Source: Oscillospiraceae bacterium | Lineage (GTDB): Bacteria > Bacillota > Clostridia > Oscillospirales > Ruminococcaceae | NCBI GenBank assembly: GCA_017847875.1 | Contig: JAGASN010000001.1 | Coordinates: forward strand, 1-62,214 | DNA length: 62,214 nt | Reading direction: 5' to 3' | Shown here: piece by piece, positions 49,134 through 56,817 of the stretch | How the letters are laid out: each line of letters opens with the position of its first letter | How positions within the stretch are numbered: the stretch's first letter is position 1 | The notes under the pieces: generated by a model | Told to the model about the DNA's origin: nothing | Database searches by the model: none | The model's input: only the letters and a program-made list of their open reading frames with translations | Program-made: the position numbers and the translations under genes

Positions 49134-50911
49134 TTGTTGTAATCTCCTTTATTGGTAATAAAAACAGTTGTTAAATGTATGCTTCCATCCGGTTTAACCA
49201 TCCATCCAACTAAAACATTAGCTGGATTGTTTTTTGGTCCATATAATATTATTCTTTGTTCATATTTATCTCCATAAATAGTTTTGCCATTATACTTTGC
49301 CGGATATTTATTTGCTTTCTTTAATATTTCAACTTTCATGTCTTGCCAATTATCTTTTGAATATCCGAGATGATTCGTAATAGTATTCCCTTTTGGATAC
49401 CCACTTGCATTTTGAGAATTAAACAAATATTCAACAAACTTACTATCTTCTGCTGTTGCAATGGAAGCATTTGGCAATGCCTTTTCTGGATGAACAATTA
49501 GATCTGCACGCCTTGAATAATCGAGATTAACCCTTCCCCATTTTTCAGGTTCATTATATTTCATCTTTTTAAAAGAATCAAGGTCATATGTAAAATCATC
49601 TCCTATTATCTTTTTAAAATTTTCATATTCTACAAAATCCTCAACATTTTTTGATAAAAGACTTTTTACCGTTGTTGGCGCACCCAAAATCCCGCCAACC
49701 GCTGCTGAAGTAATCCAATTTTCAAAAGATTTTGGAACGTTAAGTACAGCATTGCTGTCTTTATCAAAAGAAACCCAATCTTTTCCCTGGTCAAAAATAA
49801 TCTTTTGAGTAAGTTCAGAAGCTATGTCCTGCAAAACGCTTTCGTTACCTTCTTCTATCGCCGCCTTTGTCCAGATGCTTAGAATTTTGTTTCTCATTCC
49901 CTGGTTTTGCATTACCTTTGGAAGCTTTTCAATTCCTCCTCCGACTTCTATTCCTGCATTAAAAAGCGACGCTATCGGAGCTGTAAGAATTGCCTCTTTC
50001 TCGGTTGCTCCGTTTTTTATGGCATTTTCATACTCCGGATATAGGCTTGTTTCAAAACTATACCAAAATGCAGGATTATTCAAAATATTACTTAAAGCAG
50101 AACCGCCTTGTGCCGCCAAAGATGTTCCAGAGCTTATATACGCTATCAGCAAATTGGGAACGGAAGATATCAGATTCGAACCAAATTCTACAGCATACTT
50201 CATTGGTTTTCCAAGTCCTGTTTCATCAGCCTTTTTCATCATTGTATCGTATTTTTGGTTTTTTCTGTTCTGATAAAAGTTGTTAACTGTAGAAATGGGA
50301 TTGTTTCCCCACCCTAATGCTTTCAACGGTCCACCAAACAAAATATCAAGTCCTCCGGTTATTGCCGCACTTGTATTTGCTATTCCATGGTCAAACATTG
50401 CTGTTAAAACATTTCTTCCGTCCTTTGTTTTAGCCGTTGTTTTTATTTCATCAAGTTTTTCCTGCGAAACTCCCAATCTGAGCGCCATTAAATCCGAAAG
50501 GCCTTGTTTGGTACCATAGTTATTTTCAAATACATATTTTTTCTCTTCCGGTCGGTATTCCTCCTTGTTTTTTCTTTTCTGCTCAAGAAGCATTTCATAA
50601 TCCTTCGCTCCGATAAGGTCGTTTTCCTTGTTTTTCTTTGCCTCGTCTTCCGCAAGAATTTCAAGAAAATGTTTCCCTAATCCCGGATATTCGTTTTCTT
50701 CCTCTCTGTCATCTTCTCCAAAGAAAACAAAATCCTTTACGGTTGTTTTTCTTGGAACATATTTTGGTTCATATATCTCGCTGAAATCAAGCTCATCAAG
50801 CTCTTTTTCTTCGTTTTTTATGTAAAACGGAACAGAGGTTTCTTTTTTCGGTTCGCTTTTCTTTCCCAAAAGCTCGTCAACGTCCAGTTCCCGAAGTTCT
50901 TTTTCTTCCAA
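49130..50911 (-). CDS. Cargo paralogue 1: long phage protein with DUF6883-like C-terminal toxin domain (main frame)
   Basis: 593 residues in this frame. The true N-terminus (starting 51027) is in another frame, see the separate entry. Residues 1-150 are charged, with KKNKENDLIGAKDYEMLLEQ and YGTKQGLSDLMALRLGVSQE shared with paralogue 2. The central part is hydrophobic (about 190-270), followed by NNPAFWYSFETSLYPEYENA. After LNVPKSFENW and NEPEKW the C-terminal 135 residues form a distinct domain with ALPNASIAT, LGYSKDNWQDM, YEQRIILYGP and VGWMVKPDG, matching by recall the DUF6883 pattern found at the ends of polymorphic toxins. Coupled to the immunity gene at 48960. Confidence 0.7.
   Translation of the reverse strand: MEEKELRELDVDELLGKKSEPKKETSVPFYIKNEEKELDELDFSEIYEPKYVPRKTTVKDFVFFGEDDREEENEYPGLGKHFLEILAEDEAKKNKENDLIGAKDYEMLLEQKRKNKEEYRPEEKKYVFENNYGTKQGLSDLMALRLGVSQEKLDEIKTTAKTKDGRNVLTAMFDHGIANTSAAITGGLDILFGGPLKALGWGNNPISTVNNFYQNRKNQKYDTMMKKADETGLGKPMKYAVEFGSNLISSVPNLLIAYISSGTSLAAQGGSALSNILNNPAFWYSFETSLYPEYENAIKNGATEKEAILTAPIASLFNAGIEVGGGIEKLPKVMQNQGMRNKILSIWTKAAIEEGNESVLQDIASELTQKIIFDQGKDWVSFDKDSNAVLNVPKSFENWITSAAVGGILGAPTTVKSLLSKNVEDFVEYENFKKIIGDDFTYDLDSFKKMKYNEPEKWGRVNLDYSRRADLIVHPEKALPNASIATAEDSKFVEYLFNSQNASGYPKGNTITNHLGYSKDNWQDMKVEILKKANKYPAKYNGKTIYGDKYEQRIILYGPKNNPANVLVGWMVKPDGSIHLTTVFITNKGDYNK
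49537..49748 (-). repeat. 212-bp direct repeat, copy in paralogue 1
   Basis: About 95% identical by hand count to 48617-48828. It encodes the conserved segment just before the toxin domain, so it is the homology arm that would let the orphan cassette recombine into the full-length gene. Confidence 0.85.
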
Positions 50912-51027
50912 AGCCGCAGATTTCTCTGCGGCTTTTTCAGTTTTTCTTTTTCCTCTCTGGAAAGATAATCCTGAGAATCTATAAGTTCCTTTCTTCTTTC
51001 CGAAAGGCTTTTTGCCGGTTTTGCCAT
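50818..51027 (-). CDS. 5' portion of cargo paralogue 1 in frame 0 (frameshifted or recoded)
   Basis: From ATG 51027 the frame reads MAKPAKSLSERRKELIDSQD and on to EKEKLKK, which matches the start of paralogue 2 (MAKPAKNLTDRKKDLID). It then runs out of register at a run of five A residues on the minus strand (plus-strand 50933-50937), directly followed by the hairpin at 50910-50935. One extra A would join it to the 593-residue frame. As written it would end as a 69-residue peptide. Confidence 0.65.
   Translation of the reverse strand: MAKPAKSLSERRKELIDSQDYLSREEKEKLKKPQRNLRLWKKKNFGNWTLTSFWERKANRKKKPLFRFT
50910..50935 (-). repeat. Perfect 11-bp hairpin inside paralogue 1
   Basis: Minus-strand AAAGCCGCAGA-GAAA-TCTGCGGCTTT, with a GNRA-type tetraloop. 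A 33-base segment around it (to TTCTTCC on the plus strand) is identical at 48833-48865. Confidence 0.85.
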
Positions 51028-51030
51028 TTT

Positions 51031-51417
51031 TTATTCACCGCCCATTCTGTAAATATCCTCAACTTCGGAAACTTCCAAAGGGGTGGCTTCGCTTATGGCG
51101 TTCAGATAAAGCTGATAAAACTCGTAGCTTCCGGCAATGTCATCGTTTTCTCTGAAAACAAAACGCGCCATTCCGTAAGGAAAAACCCTCCTTACAAATT
51201 CATCGCAAAAAGGAATTTCCTCCTCTTTTGAAAAAACTTTCGGTATCTCCTCAATCTCAGGAAGGCTTTTTGCCCTTCGGCAAATATTTTCATAAACAAG
51301 GTTTTCCGCAAGAAGAAGGTTGCACCAGGTTAACGCAAACCTTTCCATATCCACGTTTTCTTCCGGTTTTTCCGGAAGAAGGCTTACCGCCTGCTCGTAA
51401 CATTCGTTAACTGTCAT
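51031..51417 (-). CDS. Putative head-tail adaptor
   Basis: A 128-residue helical protein (MTVNECYEQAVSLLPEKPEE start, IPFCDEFVRRVFPYGMARFV, YEFYQLYLNAI) whose size, helix pattern and place directly after the portal (ATGA overlap) suggest a gp6-like connector protein of the neck. Not recognised at family level. Confidence 0.6.
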   Translation of the reverse strand: MTVNECYEQAVSLLPEKPEENVDMERFALTWCNLLLAENLVYENICRRAKSLPEIEEIPKVFSKEEEIPFCDEFVRRVFPYGMARFVFRENDDIAGSYEFYQLYLNAISEATPLEVSEVEDIYRMGGE

Positions 51418-52997
51418 TTCTGAGCACCTCCTTTCATTCCGGTGCTCACGTTCTGCCCGGCGGTGCTCAAAGCTTCGTCTTTTTTTCTTTTTGCCTTAAG
51501 ATCGCGGATAAGTTCCTCTTTTCCGGAAACGTAACCCTCCGGAACATGCTCAAGATAGATCAGCGCGTCATCGATAATTCCGTTTTTGAAGAAGGAATCC
51601 ATTGTCTGAACCTGCATAAGCTGGCTCCAGTAACTTGCGCTTCCGATATTCACCTTTATATCAAAAGAATCGTAATCAATTGCGGAAAAATCGAAATTCA
51701 TTTTCTGTTTTTCTCTGGTTCCGTCGGGAAGTTTAACTTCGCGATAAATTTCCCTTAGTCCATACATTTCCCTTATGATGTCAACAAAAATGTGAACAAG
51801 GTCTTCCCAAAGCTGATGGTTGCCGAGTTTCTGGAAAATAAGGGGTGCCGCGGTCTGTTCCGCCGCGGCAATGATTGCGGAAGTGTTTTCCGGTTTAACT
51901 TCACCCAAAGCCGCATCGGTTACGCCAAGGCTTTCGCGGGTATAGTGAATTGTTTTATCAACAAGTTCCAAAACCTGGGCGCTCATATTTCCCGCAGGAG
52001 AATCGAACCAAATTGCGGTTTTGGGGTCGCCGGCAACACCAATTGCCTGTCCGACTTTGTTGGTAAGATTTCCGCGGATTTTGGTCGCATCATAAAATCT
52101 CTGGGGCCATGCCATTTTTGAACTATATACCATTGCAAGCGCCCACATTTTGTTGACATAAATCTGGTTCTGGATATAAGGCGTCATAACCGCGGCTCCG
52201 TGGTAACTGTCTTTGCGTTTTTCCCAGGGCATCCAGGCAATGTGATAAATTTTTGCGGCTGTTTTGGTTGGTTTTCGGATAAAAACATCTTCTGTGCTTT
52301 CGGAAAACCAAACCACCCCGTCCTCTTTCCAAAAACGAAGAAGAACCGTAACAAGGCTTCTGCCAATATCTTTTCTTTCGCCGGAATAATCCGCTCTGTC
52401 CTCCGGCTGGATTGAATCGATTTCCTCTTCGGAAAGCCCGTTCTCTCTCGCAAGGTCCTTTACATCATCAAGCATCATTCGTTTGACGATAATTATGCTT
52501 CGCTGTTTCTGAATTTCGCGCTCAAACGGGTTTCTGAAAATCACCTTTTCATTGTCTATTACTTCAAGTTCAATTTCGCCGTCCTTTCCCTTTTCCGGAT
52601 CGAACCAGGCATAAAGAACACCGTCGCCGGTTATTGCCGCATCTCTGATGATTTCCCGGTTTTTGGATTTTGCTTTTGTAATTTCAAAAGCCCTTTCTAT
52701 CTGTTCATTCAGCAAATCGCAGACTTCGGAAGTTTTTTCACTTTTTCCGAAAGGCTCAAGACAAATTCCGACGTCATCGCTTACAATTTGGCTTTCCATA
52801 TATGTAACAGCTCTTTTAAAAATGTTTATAACCGGTTTTTCAAGGTCCGGAGCGTTAACTCCTTCCCACTGTTCGCCGTTATAAAACTGTTCGTTTTTCT
52901 TAACCGTTTCGTGAAGCCCGATCTGCTGGTGATAGTCTTCACCCAAAAGATATTCATTCCAAATTTTCCGCGGTGTAATTTTCTTCTGTTCCTTCAT
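51414..52997 (-). CDS. Phage portal protein
   Basis: A 527-residue portal of the P22/podovirus-like kind that forms the dodecameric DNA gate. Visible are NEQFYNGEQWEG near the N-terminus, the RDAAITGDGVLYAWFDPE core, VIFRNPFER, HIAWMPWEKRKDSYHG and YVNKMWALAMVYSS helices, and the EVKPENTSAI stem loop. AGGGAGG precedes the ATG at 52997. It overlaps the preceding small gene by 44 bases. Its position far downstream of capsid and fibre genes is unusual. Confidence 0.9.
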   Translation of the reverse strand: MKEQKKITPRKIWNEYLLGEDYHQQIGLHETVKKNEQFYNGEQWEGVNAPDLEKPVINIFKRAVTYMESQIVSDDVGICLEPFGKSEKTSEVCDLLNEQIERAFEITKAKSKNREIIRDAAITGDGVLYAWFDPEKGKDGEIELEVIDNEKVIFRNPFEREIQKQRSIIIVKRMMLDDVKDLARENGLSEEEIDSIQPEDRADYSGERKDIGRSLVTVLLRFWKEDGVVWFSESTEDVFIRKPTKTAAKIYHIAWMPWEKRKDSYHGAAVMTPYIQNQIYVNKMWALAMVYSSKMAWPQRFYDATKIRGNLTNKVGQAIGVAGDPKTAIWFDSPAGNMSAQVLELVDKTIHYTRESLGVTDAALGEVKPENTSAIIAAAEQTAAPLIFQKLGNHQLWEDLVHIFVDIIREMYGLREIYREVKLPDGTREKQKMNFDFSAIDYDSFDIKVNIGSASYWSQLMQVQTMDSFFKNGIIDDALIYLEHVPEGYVSGKEELIRDLKAKRKKDEALSTAGQNVSTGMKGGAQK

Positions 52998-53232
52998 AAT
53001 CTTCCTCCCTTTGGCTTTCGCCGCTGTAATTCATAATGTTCACCCATTGTTCCGCAAAAGTTGGGTTTTTGTCTCTTGTTACGCCGTAACCGTTTCGCAA
53101 TGCCATAGGATAAATTTTTTCTTCCTCCGGTTCATTTTGGTTTTCGGTTTCAAAAGGCGGTTTTTCTTCATTCTTCTTTTTTAAAAAAAGATATCCCAAA
53201 CCTATTCCGGCGGCAAAACATAAAAGCTCCAT
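52954..53232 (-). CDS. Small membrane-anchored phage protein
   Basis: A 92-residue protein with one N-terminal hydrophobic helix (ELLCFAAGIGLGYLFL) and a long acidic, glutamate-rich tail (EEDYEGTEENYTAENLE end). AGAGGTGGAG precedes the ATG. Overlaps the portal gene start by 44 bases. Function unknown. Confidence 0.6.
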   Translation of the reverse strand: MELLCFAAGIGLGYLFLKKKNEEKPPFETENQNEPEEEKIYPMALRNGYGVTRDKNPTFAEQWVNIMNYSGESQREEDYEGTEENYTAENLE

Positions 53233-53250
53233 TTTTACTCCACCTCTTTT

Positions 53251-53760
53251 TTATTCAAGCCAGATTTTTTTGATTTCAATTCCCGTGGAACTTCCTCCGC
53301 TGAAAGTAAATTTTGAATCCATGGAAAGCTGCTTTTTTCCTTCAAGTTTTTCAATCTTGAGCGAAACGGTCCTTTCGGAAGTTCCGTAGCCGGAAAGTTT
53401 TGCAAAAACAGAAAAATCTCCGCTTTCACTCGAAAGATTTCCTGCGGATACCCCGTAGTTTTCATCTGTTGCAATGCCGAAATCCTTGTAACATTCTTCA
53501 TCCGGTTCCGCAAGACTGTGAAGATTTTTATAGGTCATATAAAGAGTTTTGTATTTTTTCACATCCTTGATATAAATTGACCAGCTTTCTCCGGTTGTCC
53601 AAACGTTACTCATAATTCCGATTTCTTTTCTGGTTAGTGCCTTATCGGAATAGGCGCCATTCAGCACAACGCTTAAATAACCGTTTGCGCTTCCGTCATA
53701 AAGAATCAAAGGTTCTTTTGCCCATCGGTCGGTTCCCATTAACATTCTTCTTCTGTTCAT
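53251..53760 (-). CDS. Phage tail/appendage protein, unknown
   Basis: A 169-residue beta-rich protein (MNRRRMLMGTDRWAKEPLIL start, then short strands with many S/T/G). GGGAGG lies before ATG 53760; the preceding five codons overlap that site. Likely a receptor-contact or appendage protein given its neighbours. No family recognised. Confidence 0.6.
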   Translation of the reverse strand: MNRRRMLMGTDRWAKEPLILYDGSANGYLSVVLNGAYSDKALTRKEIGIMSNVWTTGESWSIYIKDVKKYKTLYMTYKNLHSLAEPDEECYKDFGIATDENYGVSAGNLSSESGDFSVFAKLSGYGTSERTVSLKIEKLEGKKQLSMDSKFTFSGGSSTGIEIKKIWLE

Positions 53761-54176
53761 AAAACTTCCTCCCAACCTTCGGGATATGCATCTGGGGTAT
53801 GGACATTTGCATCGATAAGCGATTTATAAATTTTTCCGTCTAATTCCCAATATCTGGCTTCGCCTTTTTTAAAAGCTTCTTCCGCTGTAATAACTTCCGG
53901 AATAATTCTTGTTCCTTCGTAAAAACAAATTTCCCGCCAAAGATTCGGTGCGTTTTCGGGACTGTTTTCTTCCCTATCCCAGAGATCAGCAGCCGCTTTA
54001 TAAAGAAAACCGTTGCAGCATATTCTTGTTCCGGCAGTTAAAAGTTCGCCGTTATATTCCATTTTTCCAAAAAGGCTTGTAACTTCCGAAGCTTTTTTAT
54101 CCTCAAATTCCGCTGCGCCGAAAATTGCCGCTTTGCGAAGCTCTTTCGCTCTTTTGATTTTTTCTTCAAGCATCAT
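53757..54176 (-). CDS. Tail protein with carbohydrate-binding-like modules
   Basis: A 139-residue protein with two segments in the CBM5/12-like pattern often found on clostridial phage tails: FLYKAAADLWDREENSPENAP with NLWREI, and YWELDGKIYKSLIDANVHTP with GWEEV. It begins with a helix. The start (54176) overlaps the previous stop (ATGA) with GGAGG upstream; a second ATG follows directly. Confidence 0.7.
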   Translation of the reverse strand: MMLEEKIKRAKELRKAAIFGAAEFEDKKASEVTSLFGKMEYNGELLTAGTRICCNGFLYKAAADLWDREENSPENAPNLWREICFYEGTRIIPEVITAEEAFKKGEARYWELDGKIYKSLIDANVHTPDAYPEGWEEVL

Positions 54177-54520
54177 TCCTCATCACCTCCGACAAGCGCA
54201 TTTAAAACCGCTTCGAGTTCCGAAACCTTTGCCGCAAGATTATCCGTTACAAAAACTTCCGGATTTTTAAGCCAGATATCCGTGAAATAATCGTTTGCTT
54301 TCTTTTCAACAATTCCCGCAACATAATAAACGGTAACTTTATCCTTTTCCGCGTGTTCAACGGAAGTTGCTTCTTTCGCAATGTTTTCTGCCTGCTCTTC
54401 GCTGAATTCCGCTTTCGGGAATCGAAGAACAAGGACTTTTTCCCATTTTTCACCGTTTTCCCTGTATGCTTCATTTATTGAAAGAGTAAGATATTCATCA
54501 GAATTATTAATCTTAATCAT
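54173..54520 (-). CDS. Phage protein, unknown (fibre-module neighbour)
   Basis: A 115-residue acidic protein (MIKINNSDEYLTLSINEAYR start, KAEFSEEQAENIAKEATSVE middle, heptad-like end VSELEAVLNALVG). AAAGGAG lies before ATG 54520. It may be a fibre chaperone or assembly factor by position. Confidence 0.6.
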   Translation of the reverse strand: MIKINNSDEYLTLSINEAYRENGEKWEKVLVLRFPKAEFSEEQAENIAKEATSVEHAEKDKVTVYYVAGIVEKKANDYFTDIWLKNPEVFVTDNLAAKVSELEAVLNALVGGDEE

Positions 54521-54536
54521 TTCTTCTCCTTTCTCC

Positions 54537-55355
54537 TCAACCAAGGTTTGTGTTGCCTCTGTAGACTTTCATAAAAGCTTTTGAACCGCTTCCTGCTTCA
54601 TTGCTGTAATCCTCTCCCGTTCCGCCGGTTCTTCCTCCGGTGTAACCGGCTGTTCCTCCTGTTCCTCCGGAAGGAATTGTGTTTCCGTTTAAAGACATGT
54701 TTCCTCCGGCACCGCCGGCGCCTCCGTTATAATTCGCATAATTTCCGCCGGAAGCTTTTCCGCCGGCACCGCCTGCACCACCTTTCATGGTTGTACCGTT
54801 TGAACCGTTTGCGCCGCTTGTTACGGAAAGAGTGTGGTCAAAATTATCATCATAAGAACTGTTCACAGCGGCTTTTGCCGTTCCTCCGATTGTAAGGCCC
54901 GATGTTACAACGGTATCGCCGGCCTTGAGCGCAATTCTCGAAATTGCGCAGCCGCCGCCTCCTCCGCCTCCTCCCGCACCGGAACCTATTCCTCCCATTG
55001 TTCCTCCGTTTCCGCTTGCGCCAAAAAGTTCAACCTGAAACCAACCGTCTTCCGGAGCCTTCCAGGTTGTTGCGGCGGTATAAGTTCCAAGAAGACTGTA
55101 GGCGGAAGGTTCCGCCGGAAAAAGTCTTTCCGCAAAAACTTCGATATCCGAAGCCATTTTCATAGCTTTGCAAAAAAGAGTTTTTGTTCCCACCAAAAGA
55201 TCGGAAAGCATAACCTTTCCGCCGCATGAGAAAACTTTTGTTTCTCCTTCAAAAACGTTTCCTATGTTTTCTCCGCAATATGAAACCGAAATGTTGTCGT
55301 CCTCTTCCGTTTTTCCAATCTCTGTTCCGTTATAAAAAATCTTTGCCGGAGCCAT
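54537..55355 (-). CDS. Tail-fibre tip with glycine-rich domain
   Basis: A 272-residue protein. The N-terminal third (1-85) is mixed. Residues about 88-272 begin GTYTAATTWKAPEDGWFQVE and carry polyglycine helices (runs of G, GGAGGAGG), the pattern of glycine-rich phage adhesin tips that bind host surface polymers. TGATG overlap with the preceding fibre gene. Confidence 0.78.
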   Translation of the reverse strand: MAPAKIFYNGTEIGKTEEDDNISVSYCGENIGNVFEGETKVFSCGGKVMLSDLLVGTKTLFCKAMKMASDIEVFAERLFPAEPSAYSLLGTYTAATTWKAPEDGWFQVELFGASGNGGTMGGIGSGAGGGGGGGGCAISRIALKAGDTVVTSGLTIGGTAKAAVNSSYDDNFDHTLSVTSGANGSNGTTMKGGAGGAGGKASGGNYANYNGGAGGAGGNMSLNGNTIPSGGTGGTAGYTGGRTGGTGEDYSNEAGSGSKAFMKVYRGNTNLG

Positions 55356-56035
55356 CAGCCAACACTCCCATCATAAAAGGGAATCTGTTCCAGAACACTG
55401 TTTATCATTTCGGTCTTTTCCTCCTCGGTAAAATAATCCACCCCTTTTACCGGTGAATAACCTGCCGGACCCTGGGGTCCGGTTTCGCCTGTTTCACCTT
55501 TCAGCGAAGCTTTTTGTTCATCGGAAAGATCGCTGAACAGAACATTCCCGTCCGTGCCTTTTTCGCCTTTTGGTCCCTGGGGACCCGGCTCACCGTTAAA
55601 ATCCCCGTTTTCCGCTTTTAAAAAAACTTCGTTTGCCAAATCAAGCGCCCTTTGTGCCTTTGCGGAAATTTGCTCCGCTTCCGAAAGGGCAATTACCGGA
55701 AGGGCGCCCCCTTCCGGAATTGCGCTTTTTGCGACCTCGACCGTTACCGAATTGGTGGTAATTCTTTTCGTTCCTTCCGAATTTTCCCCAAAAAGAGAAA
55801 CGTTCCAAATTCCTTCGCCAAGGTTAAGTCCGGCTTCTTTTGGAATTGAATTTTCTTCCAGATTTACTCTGTAGCTTTCCTCTCCTTTTTTAAAAACCAC
55901 CCATTTGTCAATTCCGTCCCAATCATCGGTTCTGAAAGTGAAGCTGCAATCAACATAATTCACCGAATCCGCAACAATTTTCGGCCCGGTTTTCGAAAGT
56001 TTTTGGTTGCGGATATAAAAATCAATAATCGCCAT
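55355..56035 (-). CDS. Tail-fibre/baseplate protein with collagen-like triplets
   Basis: A 226-residue protein. The N-terminal domain (1-105, AIIDFYIRNQKLSKTGPKIV start) resembles phage baseplate upper-protein beta folds. A helical segment leads to two G-x-y tracts (GEPGPQGPKGEKGTDG and GETGETGPQGPAG), likely trimeric collagen-like shafts, with SPVKGVDYFT between shaft and C-terminal helix. Start ATG 56035 in a TGATG overlap with the upstream gene. Confidence 0.78.
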   Translation of the reverse strand: MAIIDFYIRNQKLSKTGPKIVADSVNYVDCSFTFRTDDWDGIDKWVVFKKGEESYRVNLEENSIPKEAGLNLGEGIWNVSLFGENSEGTKRITTNSVTVEVAKSAIPEGGALPVIALSEAEQISAKAQRALDLANEVFLKAENGDFNGEPGPQGPKGEKGTDGNVLFSDLSDEQKASLKGETGETGPQGPAGYSPVKGVDYFTEEEKTEMINSVLEQIPFYDGSVG

Positions 56036-56802
56036 CAGATAACACCCCAATTCTTCCAGAGAATTCTGTTCCCGAAGCAGGAAAATTCCCAGGTTTCGTT
56101 GGCTTTCGCTTCAAAAATATCGTCACCTCCGGAAGCGGAAAATCCGCTTACGGAAACATTAGGAGCAGAAGAACCAAAAACTATTGTTCCGTGGCAGGAA
56201 ACATTCGCTCCAACCATGGTAAGAGAAGTCACCCCGGTATATTCATATTCCCTGTTTTCTTCGGCGGTAAATGAAATTGCTCCGGAAGTTGCCACAAGAA
56301 CAGGTTCCGTTACAAAACCGAGTTCACTTTTTTCCTTCGCTTCAAGAATTCCTCCGACTCCGGTCATAATGATTTTTCCGTTTGTGTTTCCAATGTTTCC
56401 TCCCGCTTCAATATTTCCATGGAAATGTTCCTTTTTTGACGCGCCAAGTACGTCCAGATCAATGGGGTCGCTTCCTTCCGGAAGATGTTCAAAAGCGTGT
56501 TTTCTTTCCGCCGCACCAACCATTTCCGCGTTATAATCGCCTTTTTGCGCAACAACGCTTCCCCTTCTTCCGTGAACGGAAGTTACCGCTCCGGCATTTA
56601 TAACAATGCTTTCAAGATCCGCTTTTGTTGCGCCGTTTTCTTTAAGATAATCGATTATTTCGTTGATTTTGACAATTGCGACCCCGCGAACAATTTCTTC
56701 AACTTTCGCCTGCATTTCTTCCGCAGAAAGCCCCGGAACTTCCGGCTGGCCAACAACACCTTTCCCCGAAAGGTCGCTTTCCGTTATTTTGTTAAGTTCC
56801 AC
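56035..56802 (-). CDS. Tail-fibre protein
   Basis: A 255-residue protein with an N-terminal helix and coiled coil (to about 70), the AGAVTSVHGRRGSVVAQKGD segment typical of phage tail fibres (VTSVNG..G.V), and a beta-rich C-terminus. GTG start after AAAGGAGTG. First of three consecutive fibre genes. Confidence 0.72.
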   Translation of the reverse strand: MELNKITESDLSGKGVVGQPEVPGLSAEEMQAKVEEIVRGVAIVKINEIIDYLKENGATKADLESIVINAGAVTSVHGRRGSVVAQKGDYNAEMVGAAERKHAFEHLPEGSDPIDLDVLGASKKEHFHGNIEAGGNIGNTNGKIIMTGVGGILEAKEKSELGFVTEPVLVATSGAISFTAEENREYEYTGVTSLTMVGANVSCHGTIVFGSSAPNVSVSGFSASGGDDIFEAKANETWEFSCFGNRILWKNWGVI

Positions 56803-56817
56803 TTTTCTTTCACTCCT

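Noticed and set aside
50910..50940. Classical programmed -1 frameshift site like dnaX
   Set aside because: The heptamer is G AAA AAG rather than A AAA AAG and the stem begins with no spacer. I keep a frame break as the observation and do not claim recoding.
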